Assembly: GCA_963793275.1 (NCBI GenBank)
Contig: CAWBZL010000002.1
Span: 124,001-188,000 of the forward strand
Reading direction: 5' to 3'
Source: Marinirhabdus sp963793275
Lineage (GTDB): Bacteria; Bacteroidota; Bacteroidia; Flavobacteriales; Flavobacteriaceae
DNA: 64,000 nucleotides
Shown: positions 52,092 through 60,851 of the stretch, piece after piece
Layout of the letters: each line of letters begins with the position of its first letter
How positions within the stretch are numbered: the stretch's first letter is position 1
Translations under genes and position numbers: made by a program
The notes under the pieces: generated by a model
What the model saw: the letters and a program-made list of their open reading frames with translations, nothing else
What the model was told of the DNA's origin: nothing
The model's database searches: none

Positions 52092-52212
52092 TTTAGGTGC
52101 GATTTTAAAAAGCCTATTTGGTTTTATAAAATTACCAGCTAACTTAGGCCCTGAATTGTTTTAAAATTTTTGGGGACAATACCGGGATATACTACTCCAT
52201 AACATTCCAAAT

Positions 52213-52250
52213 AAAAAGCGGCGATGAATTTAGTTTCATCGCCGCTTTTA
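52213..52250. terminator. Bidirectional terminator after the PLP enzyme gene
   Basis: AAAAAGCGGCGATGAA pairs perfectly with TTCATCGCCGCTTTT over TTTAG (15 bp). It separates the PLP enzyme gene from the convergent outer-membrane gene. Confidence 0.9.
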
Positions 52251-52266
52251 TATATTTTCGGATGCA

Positions 52267-53078
52267 TTAATCTATATAATAAATGTACCCAATATTTAAC
52301 CAGTACATCCACTCGTTTGCTTTGTTTTCTGGAACAGGTCTTGTACCGTTGTTTTCCAAAGATGGATTTAAACCATCAATATAGTCTGTGAAATAATACG
52401 TCCATCTTCCGTCCAGCATTAAATCGCTCAACTCGGTTAATTTATACCTAATACCGATACTTGTAACAATAGCCCAGGTAGAAGCTCCTTCCTGTTGAAA
52501 AGCATTTCTGTACTTTTCCGGAGTGGTGGCTAAGGGCCGCCCACAATATTCAATTCTCCCAATTCTGAAGTTACCTCAGCGTCGTAGGCCACATAATGCG
52601 CACCAAGACTAATAAAAGGTGCAATTTTATAAGAACCAGCTGCAAAATCTCTAATGCTGAGCGGGAAATATTCCAGTTGAGAACCAATTTCAAAAACTTC
52701 GGTCTTCCCCTTCATAGCACGCAATTGATCTGCGAACTGTCCTTGTTGGTCTGGGTCTACCCAGCGTCCAAAGTGTTCCAGATTAGTAACGTGGTAATCT
52801 ATTTCATTACGAAGCTTAAAGTGATCGTTAAAATAGGTATCCCTGGTATAACAATTACAGTCTGCTCTGTATGAAAAATTAAGGTAATGAATGAGTCCAA
52901 CACCAAACCCAATGTTCCCGGAGTTGGTTTCAAGGTCATTCCGTTGCCCAAAATCTGAGTAAAGAGCTACAGGCCCGGTAATTACTCCTACTTCATGGGA
53001 AAATCCAAATTGGCTATAAACTCCTTGACTTATAGTGGTTAAGAAGAGAAATACCAATAGCAATTTCTTGGTATTCAT
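52267..53078 (-). pseudogene. Outer-membrane protein beside gdhA (THC0290_0291-like), frameshifted
   Basis: The first frame (53078 to 52530) encodes a signal peptide and 182 residues of barrel-like sequence (GFSHEVGVITGPVALYSDFG). It stops at TAG right after NIVGGP. The next frame continues LATTPEKYRNAFQQEG, then WAIVTSIGIRYKL and ends NIGYIYYID at 52267. One base is missing at GGCGGCCCTTAG (near 52539-52544). The rebuilt protein is about 270 residues. Its place beside gdhA matches my memory of a flavobacterial family named THC0290_0291; function unknown. Confidence 0.8.
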
Positions 53079-53106
53079 TGTGTTTTAGGTTTAGTTTGAG
53101 ACGTAA

Positions 53107-53114
53107 CAAATATA
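53107..53114 (-). promoter_or_regulatory. -7 box of the outer-membrane protein gene
   Basis: The minus strand reads TATATTTG, an exact TAnnTTTG, 28 bp from the ATG. Confidence 0.5.
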
Positions 53115-53195
53115 TAAAAACATATCTAACAGTAAAATATATAGTACACATTTAGCTTAAAGGTTAAAAAAAGCATCAAATTTTTAGATATATCT

Positions 53196-53203
53196 TATAT
53201 TTG
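53196..53203 (+). promoter_or_regulatory. -7 box of gdhA
   Basis: TATATTTG is an exact TAnnTTTG, 41 bp before the gdhA ATG. No clear -33 TTTG is seen. Confidence 0.6.
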
Positions 53204-53244
53204 CAACTTATAAAACGAACTCACCTTCACTAAAGTATATTAAA

Positions 53245-54588
53245 ATGAAACAAAGCATAAAAGATTTCATTTCTGAAGTAGAAAAAAGAAATCCAAACGA
53301 ACCTGAATTTATCCAAGCTGTAACCGAGGTTGCCGAAACTGTCATCCCGTTTATAGAAAAAAACGAAGCCTACCAGGGAAAGAAATTACTGGAGCGCATG
53401 GTGGAGCCGGAACGTACAATTTTATTTAGAGTACCCTGGACAGACGATAGCGGAGAGATACAGGTGAACAGAGGATACCGGGTAGAGTTTAACTCTGCTA
53501 TTGGGCCTTATAAGGGTGGATTGCGTTTTCATCCTTCGGTAAACCTAAGTATCCTGAAGTTTCTGGGATTTGAGCAAACTTTCAAAAATAGCCTAACCAC
53601 ATTACCAATGGGTGGTGGTAAAGGAGGAAGTGATTTTAACCCAAAAGGAAAAAGCGATGCTGAGGTAATGCGTTTTTGCCAGAGCTTTATGACCGAGTTG
53701 TCAAGACACATTGGCCCAAATACCGATGTGCCTGCAGGTGATATTGGTGTTGGAGGTCGTGAGATTGGGTATATGTTTGGACAGTACAAGCGCTTAAGAA
53801 ATGAATTTACAGGTGTGTTAACCGGAAAAGGAATGTCTTACGGAGGTTCTTTAATACGTCCGGAAGCTACTGGATATGGTAACGTGTATTTCGCTAAGAA
53901 TATGCTGGCTACCAAAGGCGAGAGCTTTAAGGGGAAGACGGTAGTAATTTCAGGATCTGGAAATGTGGCGCAATACGCTGCAGAGAAAGCGATGGAGTTT
54001 GGAGGTAAAGTTATTACTATGTCAGATTCTGGCGGATATATTTACGATGCCGAAGGAATTAGCACAGAGAAACTTGCTTTTATCATGGAGCTTAAAAATG
54101 TAAAACGTGGCAGAATTAGTGAGTATGTAGATAAGTATCCTTCAGCAAAATACCACGAAGGAAAGCGTCCGTGGGGAGAAAAATGTGATATCGCTTTACC
54201 GTGTGCTACCCAGAACGAATTAAACAAAGACGAAGCAAAAGAATTACTGGACAATGGTTGTATGTGTGTGAGTGAAGGAGCAAATATGCCTACTACACCA
54301 GATGCGGTTGAATTATTTAGTAAAGCAAAAATATTGTTTGCCCCAGGAAAAGCATCTAATGCGGGTGGGGTGTCAACTTCAGGACTGGAGATGAGTCAAA
54401 ACTCACTACGTCTTAACTGGACAGCACAGGAAGTAGACGAAAAACTACACACTATTATGAACGATATTCACGCAGCTTGTGTAAAATATGGTAAAGATGG
54501 TGACGGTTACGTAGATTATGTAAAGGGAGCAAATATTGCAGGATTTGTAAAAGTTGCAGACGCAATGTTGGCACAAGGTGTAGTTTAA
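53245..54588 (+). CDS. gdhA: NADP-specific glutamate dehydrogenase
   Basis: A 447-residue enzyme that aminates 2-oxoglutarate with ammonia. The catalytic block MGGGKGGSDFNPKGKSDAEV (about 125-144) holds the active Lys. DVPAGDIGVGGREIGYM (about 161-177) and the nucleotide fold VVISGSGNVAQYAAEKAMEF (about 233-252) follow. ASNAGGVSTSGLEMSQN is the substrate loop. Length is typical of hexameric NADP-dependent GDH. The strong terminator after it indicates a single-gene transcript. Confidence 0.96.
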   Translation: MKQSIKDFISEVEKRNPNEPEFIQAVTEVAETVIPFIEKNEAYQGKKLLERMVEPERTILFRVPWTDDSGEIQVNRGYRVEFNSAIGPYKGGLRFHPSVNLSILKFLGFEQTFKNSLTTLPMGGGKGGSDFNPKGKSDAEVMRFCQSFMTELSRHIGPNTDVPAGDIGVGGREIGYMFGQYKRLRNEFTGVLTGKGMSYGGSLIRPEATGYGNVYFAKNMLATKGESFKGKTVVISGSGNVAQYAAEKAMEFGGKVITMSDSGGYIYDAEGISTEKLAFIMELKNVKRGRISEYVDKYPSAKYHEGKRPWGEKCDIALPCATQNELNKDEAKELLDNGCMCVSEGANMPTTPDAVELFSKAKILFAPGKASNAGGVSTSGLEMSQNSLRLNWTAQEVDEKLHTIMNDIHAACVKYGKDGDGYVDYVKGANIAGFVKVADAMLAQGVV

Positions 54589-54608
54589 TACTATTGAAAA
54601 TTATTTTG

Positions 54609-54641
54609 AAAAGGCTATCGTACTAAAGATAGCCTTTTTTT
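54609..54641 (+). terminator. Rho-independent terminator of gdhA
   Basis: AAAAGGCTATC pairs with GATAGCCTTTT across GTACTAAA and is followed by a T run. Confidence 0.9.
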
Positions 54642-54707
54642 GTGCCGTGTTTTCTGCAATAAATACTATTTTAGCGTGTTATAGTTTCTGAACACTTTTA
54701 AGCTTTT

Positions 54708-57012
54708 ATGAAGTACTTTTTCCTTTTTTTTACAATACTAACTGGTGTCTTACAGGTCACAGCCCAAAACTTTGAAGATGAGTGGACAGGATATTTTTCT
54801 TATGTTTCCATAAAGGCAATTTCTCAGGGGAATGATAAAATTTATGCTGCTGCAGAGAATGCTGTGTTTTCGTACGATCTTTCCACACAGGAAATAGAAA
54901 CTGTTTCAACCATTAACGGACTTTCAGGGGAGCTTATTTCCACGTTATATTACAGTGATAATTTCAACGTACTAGTAATTGGGTATGAAAGCGGACTCAT
55001 TGAAATTATTGCAGATGGTGATGAAGATGTGCTTACCGTTGTAGATATTTTGAACAAGCCAACCATACCCCCGGACACTAAAAGAATTAATCAGTTTAAT
55101 GAGTTTGATGGACAACTTTATATAGCCGCTCAATTTGGTATTTCGGTATTCGATCTTTCAGCGTTGGAGTTTGGAGATACCTATTTTATTGGAGATGGAG
55201 GCGCACAAATTAATATTACCGGCACGGCAGTCTTACCCCCTTTTATTTATGCCTCATCTTCCGAGAACGGAATACGCCGGGCAGAGGTAGCTGCAGATAA
55301 TTTAATAGATTTTAACCAATGGGGCCAGATCGCAGGAGGTGGTTATCTGGGTATTGTAAAAGCCGGGAGCCAAGTGTATACTGCAAACACTAATTTGCTG
55401 TATTCGGTGGTAGGGGGTCTGCAAACAGTAGCGAACGTTGGGGCGACCATTAGAGAAATTAACGGACAGAACGATTTTATAAATATAACGACATTTAGTA
55501 GTGTAAGAACCTACGACGAAAACCTCTCTATTGTGGCGAGTGCTTCATCAATTAGTGGCGTAGACGAATATGAGTTACTTACAGGTTTCTCCCACGATAA
55601 TTTTTTGTATTTGGGGACAAATGAGCAAGGTTTATTTCAAGTACCCTTTGGAAACTCAAATGCAACTCAAATCCTTCCGGATGGCCCTTTTATTTAACAA
55701 TAGTTTTTCCATAGATGCTTCCCCAGGTCAACTTTGGGTTAATTTTGGAGAAGTTACAGTAAGTTTCGACCCCTTTCCGTTAACTCAAAAAGGGATTAGC
55801 AATTTAAGGGAGGGCGAATGGACTAATATTTCTTATACAGAGTTAACCGAAACTTTAGGAAAAGAAATTAATGATCTCGTGCGGGTACGCATAGACCCAA
55901 ATGATCCTAACAGAGTTTTTATGAGTTCTTTCCAGAGAGGGATACTTCAAATAGATGACCAAAGCCCCTTTAAAATATTTGATGAGTCCAACTCTTCTTT
56001 AGATATAACGTTCGATAATCCTAATTTTGGTATTCGTGTTTTCGGATTAGATTTCGACACACAAGGAAATCTTTGGGCAGTGCAGGCAAAGGACGAAAAC
56101 GGGCTTATACGCATTACTCCGGAAGGACAACTGCAGCAATTTGATGTGTCGGATATATTTAATTTTTCTTCATCCAATACCTTACCATTGGCTTTAACCG
56201 AGGTTGAAGTTACTCGAGAAAATTTTGTGTTTTTTGGTACTGTAGCAGACGGTCTAATAGGGTATAACCCTGCTAATGGAGATTTTAACGTCGTTGGGCA
56301 AGATGCAGGAAACGGGAACCTGCCAAACGGAACCATTAGAGCACTTGCTCTGGATAACAATAATAGATTGTGGATTGGTACCAGAGATGGGCTTAGGGTT
56401 CTTTTTAATCCGGGAGTAGTTTTTGATGAAAATGCAAACATAGATGCGCAGCCTATTATCATTCTTGAAGATGGCGTGGCTCAGGAACTTCTTTTTGAGC
56501 TAACAATTACAGATATTGAAGTAGATGGCTCTAACAATAAATGGATCTCTACTGCGTCGTCGGGTGTGTTTTATCTTTCTCCCAACGGGCAGGAAACGTT
56601 GTTGCAGTTTAATAAGGACAACTCTCCACTACCTTCAAACAATGTGCAGGATATAGCAATAGACAGTTTTTCGGGTGTCGTATATTTTGCTACTGTAAAT
56701 GGGTTGGTTGCGTTTAATGGTACTTCAACCGCGCCTCGGGATAATTTGGATAATGTATATGCATTTCCAAATCCGGTACGGCCAGGATTTACAGGAGATG
56801 TAACTATAGACGGGCTCACAGCGAACGCAAACGTAAAAATTACAGACATCTCTGGCAACCTTGTTTTTGAAACAACCAGCGAAGGAGGAAGTGTACTCTG
56901 GGACACCACAGCATTTGGGCAATACAAAGTAGCCTCCGGAGTATACCTGGTTATTATAACGGGAGAAGAAGCACTGGAAACAAAAGTCACCAAGATTATG
57001 GTGGTGCGCTAA
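54708..57012 (+). CDS. porZ: Type IX secretion protein PorZ, read in two frames (frameshift)
   Basis: Frame 1 (to TAA at 55697) has a signal peptide (YFFLFFTILTGVLQVTAQ) and beta-propeller repeats. The +1 frame (to 57012) carries on with NNSFSIDASPGQLWVNFG, more propeller and a C-terminal domain beginning AFPNPVRPGF, which ends in a type A T9SS sorting-like segment (VYLVIITGEEALETKVTKIM). Deleting one T from GGCCCTTTTATTT (55683-55695) joins them into about 767 residues, the PorZ size. PorZ is part of the T9SS attachment complex that anchors cargo to A-LPS. The stop overlaps recO. Confidence 0.8.
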
Positions 57013-57730
57013 TGGTAATTGCCACAGAGGCCATAGTACTACACACCTTAAAATATGCCGAAGCAGATTTAATTGTACATTGCTACACCTTAAGCGATGG
57101 TCGTAAAAGCTATATGCTCCGTCGCATTTTAAAATCTAAAAAAGGGCCCTAAGAGCTTCATTATTTCAGCCGCTCACGCAGTTGGAGCTTATTGCCAACC
57201 ATAAAAATAAGGGTACTCTGGAAAGCATAAGGGAGGCTAAGGTGCTTTCTCCTTACAAAACCTTGCATACCGATATTGTAAAAGCATCCCTTGTTATGTT
57301 TTTATCTGAAATTTTAAAAGATGCTATTCAGGAAGAAGAAACAAATCCTGCCCTGTACCATTATCTCTCCAATTCCTTTAATTATCTGGATGTAACCGAA
57401 GATTTTGCCAACTTTCATATTTATTTTTTACTGAATTTGACACAGTACTTAGGGTTTTACCCGGACATAACCGAAGATAAGGCGATGTATTTCAATTTGT
57501 TGGAAGGTATATTTCAGGAAAAATCTACCAGTATTTATTGTGAAGAGGGCAAACATGTAGAAGCATTAAGGGAGTTCTTCGGCATAAATTTTGATGCCTT
57601 GTCACAAATAAAATTGAACAAGACAACAAGATTAGAAGTGCTTCATTTGTTGATACGCTATTATCAATTACATTTGCAAGGCTTCAAAAAACCGAAATCC
57701 CTAGCAATACTTAACCAACTTTTCCAATGA
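57012..57730 (+). pseudogene. recO: DNA repair protein RecO, frameshifted
   Basis: From ATG (57012, overlapping the porZ TAA), frame 1 reads ATEAIVLHTLKYAEADLIVH, then SYMLRRILKSKKGP and stops at TAA (57150-57152). A frame one base back continues ALRASLFQPLTQLELIANHK and runs to TGA at 57730. Together they give the full RecO of about 240 residues: OB fold then the helical C-terminal domain. One base is missing in GGGCCC (57144-57149). RecO loads RecA on SSB-coated DNA; loss would be costly, so an error is likely. The end overlaps the receptor start by four bases. Confidence 0.85.
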
Positions 57731-60132
57731 TCCTAAGAGTACCAATTACGCTGGCAGCCCTATTATTTTTCATAACACTTTCTGCTCAAATTATCACAGT
57801 AAAAGAACAAAACACAAATATGCCAATTTCAGGAGTGGCGGTTTACAATGCGAATAAATCTAAATCTGGCGTTACAGATTTTGATGGTAAAGTGGATATT
57901 TCAGCATTTACAGCTTCAGAAGAAATTATCTTTAAGCATATTTCTCATTTAGAATATAAAGTATTAAAAAACCAAATCACAAACGGAACTGTGTTACTGG
58001 AAGAAGACGCCAGTAAACTGGATGAGGTGATACTTTCTATTTCAAAATTTGGACAAAAAAAGCGCGATATTCCGCAACAGGTTTTAAGTGTTACCAGTGA
58101 AGATGTTTTATTCAGCAATCCACAAACAGCTGCAGATTTATTGGAAAGTACCGGGCAGGTATATGTTCAAAAGAGCCAATTAGGAGGTGGAAGCCCTTTA
58201 ATTAGAGGTTTTTCTACCAATAGATTGCTTATCGCAGTAGATGGTGTTCGCTTTAACACAGCAATTTTTCGAGGTGGAAATGTTCAAAACGTAATTTCTA
58301 TAGATCCATTTGCCATAGAACGTACTGAAGTTATCCTTCGACCAGGCTCCGTACCGTACGGAAGCGATGCCGTGGGAGGTGTGATGAATTTTTATACAAA
58401 AAAACCAAAGTTTTCTTTTGAAGATGGTGTGGCTGTTTCAGGAAATGGAACCGCAAGATATGCAACTGCCAATAATGAAAAAACAGGACATTTCGATTTT
58501 AATATCGGCTTAAAAGAATGGGCTTTTTTAACCAGCGTTACCTACAGCGATTTCGACGATTTAAGGATGGGAAGTCACGGCCCGGATGATTACCTGCGCA
58601 ATGAATATGTAGAGATCATTGATGGAGTAGATACTGTTATAGAAAACGACGACCCACGTGTACAGCGTCCCACAGGATATAACCAGATAAACACCATGCA
58701 AAAAGTACGCTATATGCCTTCAGATACCTGGGACTTTAACTTGGGACTTTTTTACACTACCACCAGCGATTATCCTAGATACGATAGGTTAATTCGCAAG
58801 CGTGATGGAGCGCTTCGCTCAGCAGAATGGTATTATGGCCCACAGGAATGGATGAGCGGGAATCTTCAGGCAAGAAATACTGCGTATAACAATGGTTTTT
58901 TCGATGAAAGTATTGCTACAATCTCTTTTCAACGCTTTAAAGAAAGTAGAAATGACAGGGATTTTGGAGCGACAACGTTATTTCAAACTGAAGAAATAGT
59001 AAATGCGTACACTGCTGCCTGGGATTTTGAAAAGGACTGGAATAAAACAAAATTCAACTATGGTGTAGAGTACGTATACAATAAGGTAAACAGCGAAGGA
59101 CAACAAAAAGATGTCAACACCGGCGCAACTACCCCGGACGCATCCAGATATCCTGATGGCAGTACGTGGCAATCTCTCGCAGGGTATGCAAGTTTACAAT
59201 CAAAATTTACAGAAACGCTATCGTTTCAGGGAGGATTGCGGTACAACCATATTTTGGTAGATGCAACCTTTGATGACCAGTTTTTCGATTTTCCTTTTTC
59301 TGAAGCAAATATAAGTACAGGAGCCTTAACTGGTAGCGCAGGTCTTGCGTGGCAGGCAAGTGATATTTTAGGATGGAAACTTAATTTTGGAACCGCTTTC
59401 AGAGCGCCAAATATCGACGATGTAGGAAAGATTTTTGACAGTGAGCCCGGAAGCGTGGTGGTGCCAAACCCAAATCTAAAGCCAGAATATGCATATAATG
59501 GCGAACTGGGCGCTACATTAGACTTTAGCAAAGTCTTTAAAATTGAAATGGCTACGTTTTATACAATATTAAATGACGCGTTGGTAAGAAGAGATTTTAA
59601 TCTGAACGGGATCACCGAAATTGAATACCAGGGAGAATTAAGTAATGTACAAGCCATACAGAACGCAGCAAAGGCCGAAGTTTATGGTTTTGAGGTAGGG
59701 CTGGAAGTGAACTTTTCCAAAAACGTACAACTTACCTCTCATTATAACATTACAGATGGTTTTTCCGAAGAGGATGATGGTACCAAAGCACCAAGTCGTC
59801 ATATTGCACCACAATTTGGAAACAGTCACTTTATTTACAAGTGGAATAAATTAAAGCTGGATGCCTTTACAGAATATAACAGCCAGTTCGATTTCGAAGA
59901 TTTAGCGCCCAGCCAGGTAAATAATGATTTTTTATACGCTCTGGACGAGAATGGCAATCCATTTTCACCCAACTGGTACACCTTAAATTTTGGAGCTCAA
60001 TACCAGGTAACACAGGCGTTACAGGTAAACGCAGTACTGGAAAATATTACAGACCAGCGTTACAGAACATATAGTAGTGGGATAAGTGCTGCGGGGAGAA
60101 ACTTAATTGTTGCGGCTAGTTATGCATTTTAG
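57727..60132 (+). CDS. TonB-dependent outer-membrane receptor
   Basis: An 801-residue receptor. It has a signal peptide (about 1-20, LAALLFFITLSAQ), a carboxypeptidase-like regulatory domain (about 22-95), a plug domain (about 110-230, with ADLLESTGQVYVQKSQLGGG, then SPLIRGFSTNRLLIAVDGVR and GSDAVGGVMNF) and a 22-strand barrel ending AASYAF with the expected terminal Phe. It lacks a SusC-type N-terminus and has no SusD gene beside it, so iron, vitamin or peptide import is more likely than glycan uptake. Translation is coupled to recO by a four-base overlap. Confidence 0.93.
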   Translation: MILRVPITLAALLFFITLSAQIITVKEQNTNMPISGVAVYNANKSKSGVTDFDGKVDISAFTASEEIIFKHISHLEYKVLKNQITNGTVLLEEDASKLDEVILSISKFGQKKRDIPQQVLSVTSEDVLFSNPQTAADLLESTGQVYVQKSQLGGGSPLIRGFSTNRLLIAVDGVRFNTAIFRGGNVQNVISIDPFAIERTEVILRPGSVPYGSDAVGGVMNFYTKKPKFSFEDGVAVSGNGTARYATANNEKTGHFDFNIGLKEWAFLTSVTYSDFDDLRMGSHGPDDYLRNEYVEIIDGVDTVIENDDPRVQRPTGYNQINTMQKVRYMPSDTWDFNLGLFYTTTSDYPRYDRLIRKRDGALRSAEWYYGPQEWMSGNLQARNTAYNNGFFDESIATISFQRFKESRNDRDFGATTLFQTEEIVNAYTAAWDFEKDWNKTKFNYGVEYVYNKVNSEGQQKDVNTGATTPDASRYPDGSTWQSLAGYASLQSKFTETLSFQGGLRYNHILVDATFDDQFFDFPFSEANISTGALTGSAGLAWQASDILGWKLNFGTAFRAPNIDDVGKIFDSEPGSVVVPNPNLKPEYAYNGELGATLDFSKVFKIEMATFYTILNDALVRRDFNLNGITEIEYQGELSNVQAIQNAAKAEVYGFEVGLEVNFSKNVQLTSHYNITDGFSEEDDGTKAPSRHIAPQFGNSHFIYKWNKLKLDAFTEYNSQFDFEDLAPSQVNNDFLYALDENGNPFSPNWYTLNFGAQYQVTQALQVNAVLENITDQRYRTYSSGISAAGRNLIVAASYAF

Positions 60133-60164
60133 ACAGTAAATTTTCAAAAAAAGTATTTTCATGT

Positions 60165-60194
60165 TTTGCATACTTAAAAAATAGATTATATTTG
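60165..60194 (+). promoter_or_regulatory. Promoter of tRNA-Asn
   Basis: TTTG (60165-60168), 18-bp spacer, then TATATTTG (60187-60194): both Bacteroidota promoter elements are exact. Start is predicted near 60199, about 39 nt before the mature tRNA. Confidence 0.8.
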
Positions 60195-60237
60195 CATCCG
60201 CTAAAAGGGTAATACCTTTTAATTTTCTATATGAAAT

Positions 60238-60311
60238 TCCTCTTTAGCTCAGTTGGTTAGAGCATCTGACTGTTAATCAGAGGGTCCTTGGTTCGAGCCC
60301 AAGAAGAGGAG
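60238..60311 (+). tRNA. tRNA-Asn(GTT)
   Basis: A complete cloverleaf: acceptor TCCTCTT / AAGAGGA with discriminator G, D-arm GCTCAGTTGGTTAGAGC, anticodon arm with CTGTTAA (anticodon GTT), T-arm CTTGG-TTCGAGC-CCAAG. No CCA is encoded. It looks fully functional, unlike the array tRNAs. Its 3' end is repeated three more times downstream. Confidence 0.95.
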
Positions 60312-60682
60312 CGAATAAAAGACTTTACTTTCGGGTAAGGTCTTTTTTTATGGAATATATTTTTGCTTTTACGGCGAGAAGTTTATCCCGTACTTGTTAC
60401 GGGAAGCCCAAGAAGAGGAGCGAATAAGAAGACTTTACTTTCGGGTAAGGTCTTTTTTTATGGAATATATTTTTGCTTTTACGGCGAGAAGTTTATCCCG
60501 TACTTGTTACGGGAAGCCCAAGAAGAGGAGCGAATAAAAGACTTTACTTTCGGGTAAGGTCTTTTTTTATGGAATATACGCTGGTTTTATGGCGATAAAT
60601 TTATCTTGCACTTGTTGCGGGGTGCTTTAAAAAGAGGAGCTGAGACAAAGACGTTACTTACTTGTAGCGTCTTTTTTTATGG
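60297..60682 (+). repeat. Tandem repeats of the tRNA-Asn 3' end plus terminator
   Basis: Units begin at 60297, 60406, 60516 and 60624 (period 109, 110 and 108). Each has the tRNA 3' end GCCCAAGAAGAGGAGCGA, a terminator (GACTTTAC/GTAAGGTC plus seven Ts) and, in the first two copies, a linker with CGAGAAGTTTATCC and the palindromic CCCGTACTTGTTACGGG. The last unit is diverged, but its terminator stem (GACGTTAC/GTAGCGTC) keeps pairing through compensating changes. A 64-codon open frame here is meaningless. The rest of the gap to 60851 shows nothing further. Confidence 0.85.
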
Positions 60683-60851
60683 ACTCATTTAAACATACAA
60701 GTGCGTTACATTTACCCTTAAAAGGAGTCTTAAGCTCGTGTATTTAGGGTTGTTTTTTAATCAAAAATCTAATAAAATCTATGTTTTCGACGAACGTCAC
60801 CGTTATTTATTTAAAATATATGTATGTTAGCAATCCCAAATCTTAGTACTT

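Noticed and set aside
55570..57012. Separate gene downstream of the PorZ N-terminus
   Set aside because: Its first 38 codons overlap the previous frame and lack protein sense; it is the second half of porZ after a one-base shift.
60363..60557. Open frame of 64 codons within the tandem repeats
   Set aside because: It simply translates the repeated tRNA end and terminator twice.
60297..60682. CRISPR array
   Set aside because: Units are about 109 bp of continuous repeat including the tRNA end, without unique spacers, and no cas genes are present.
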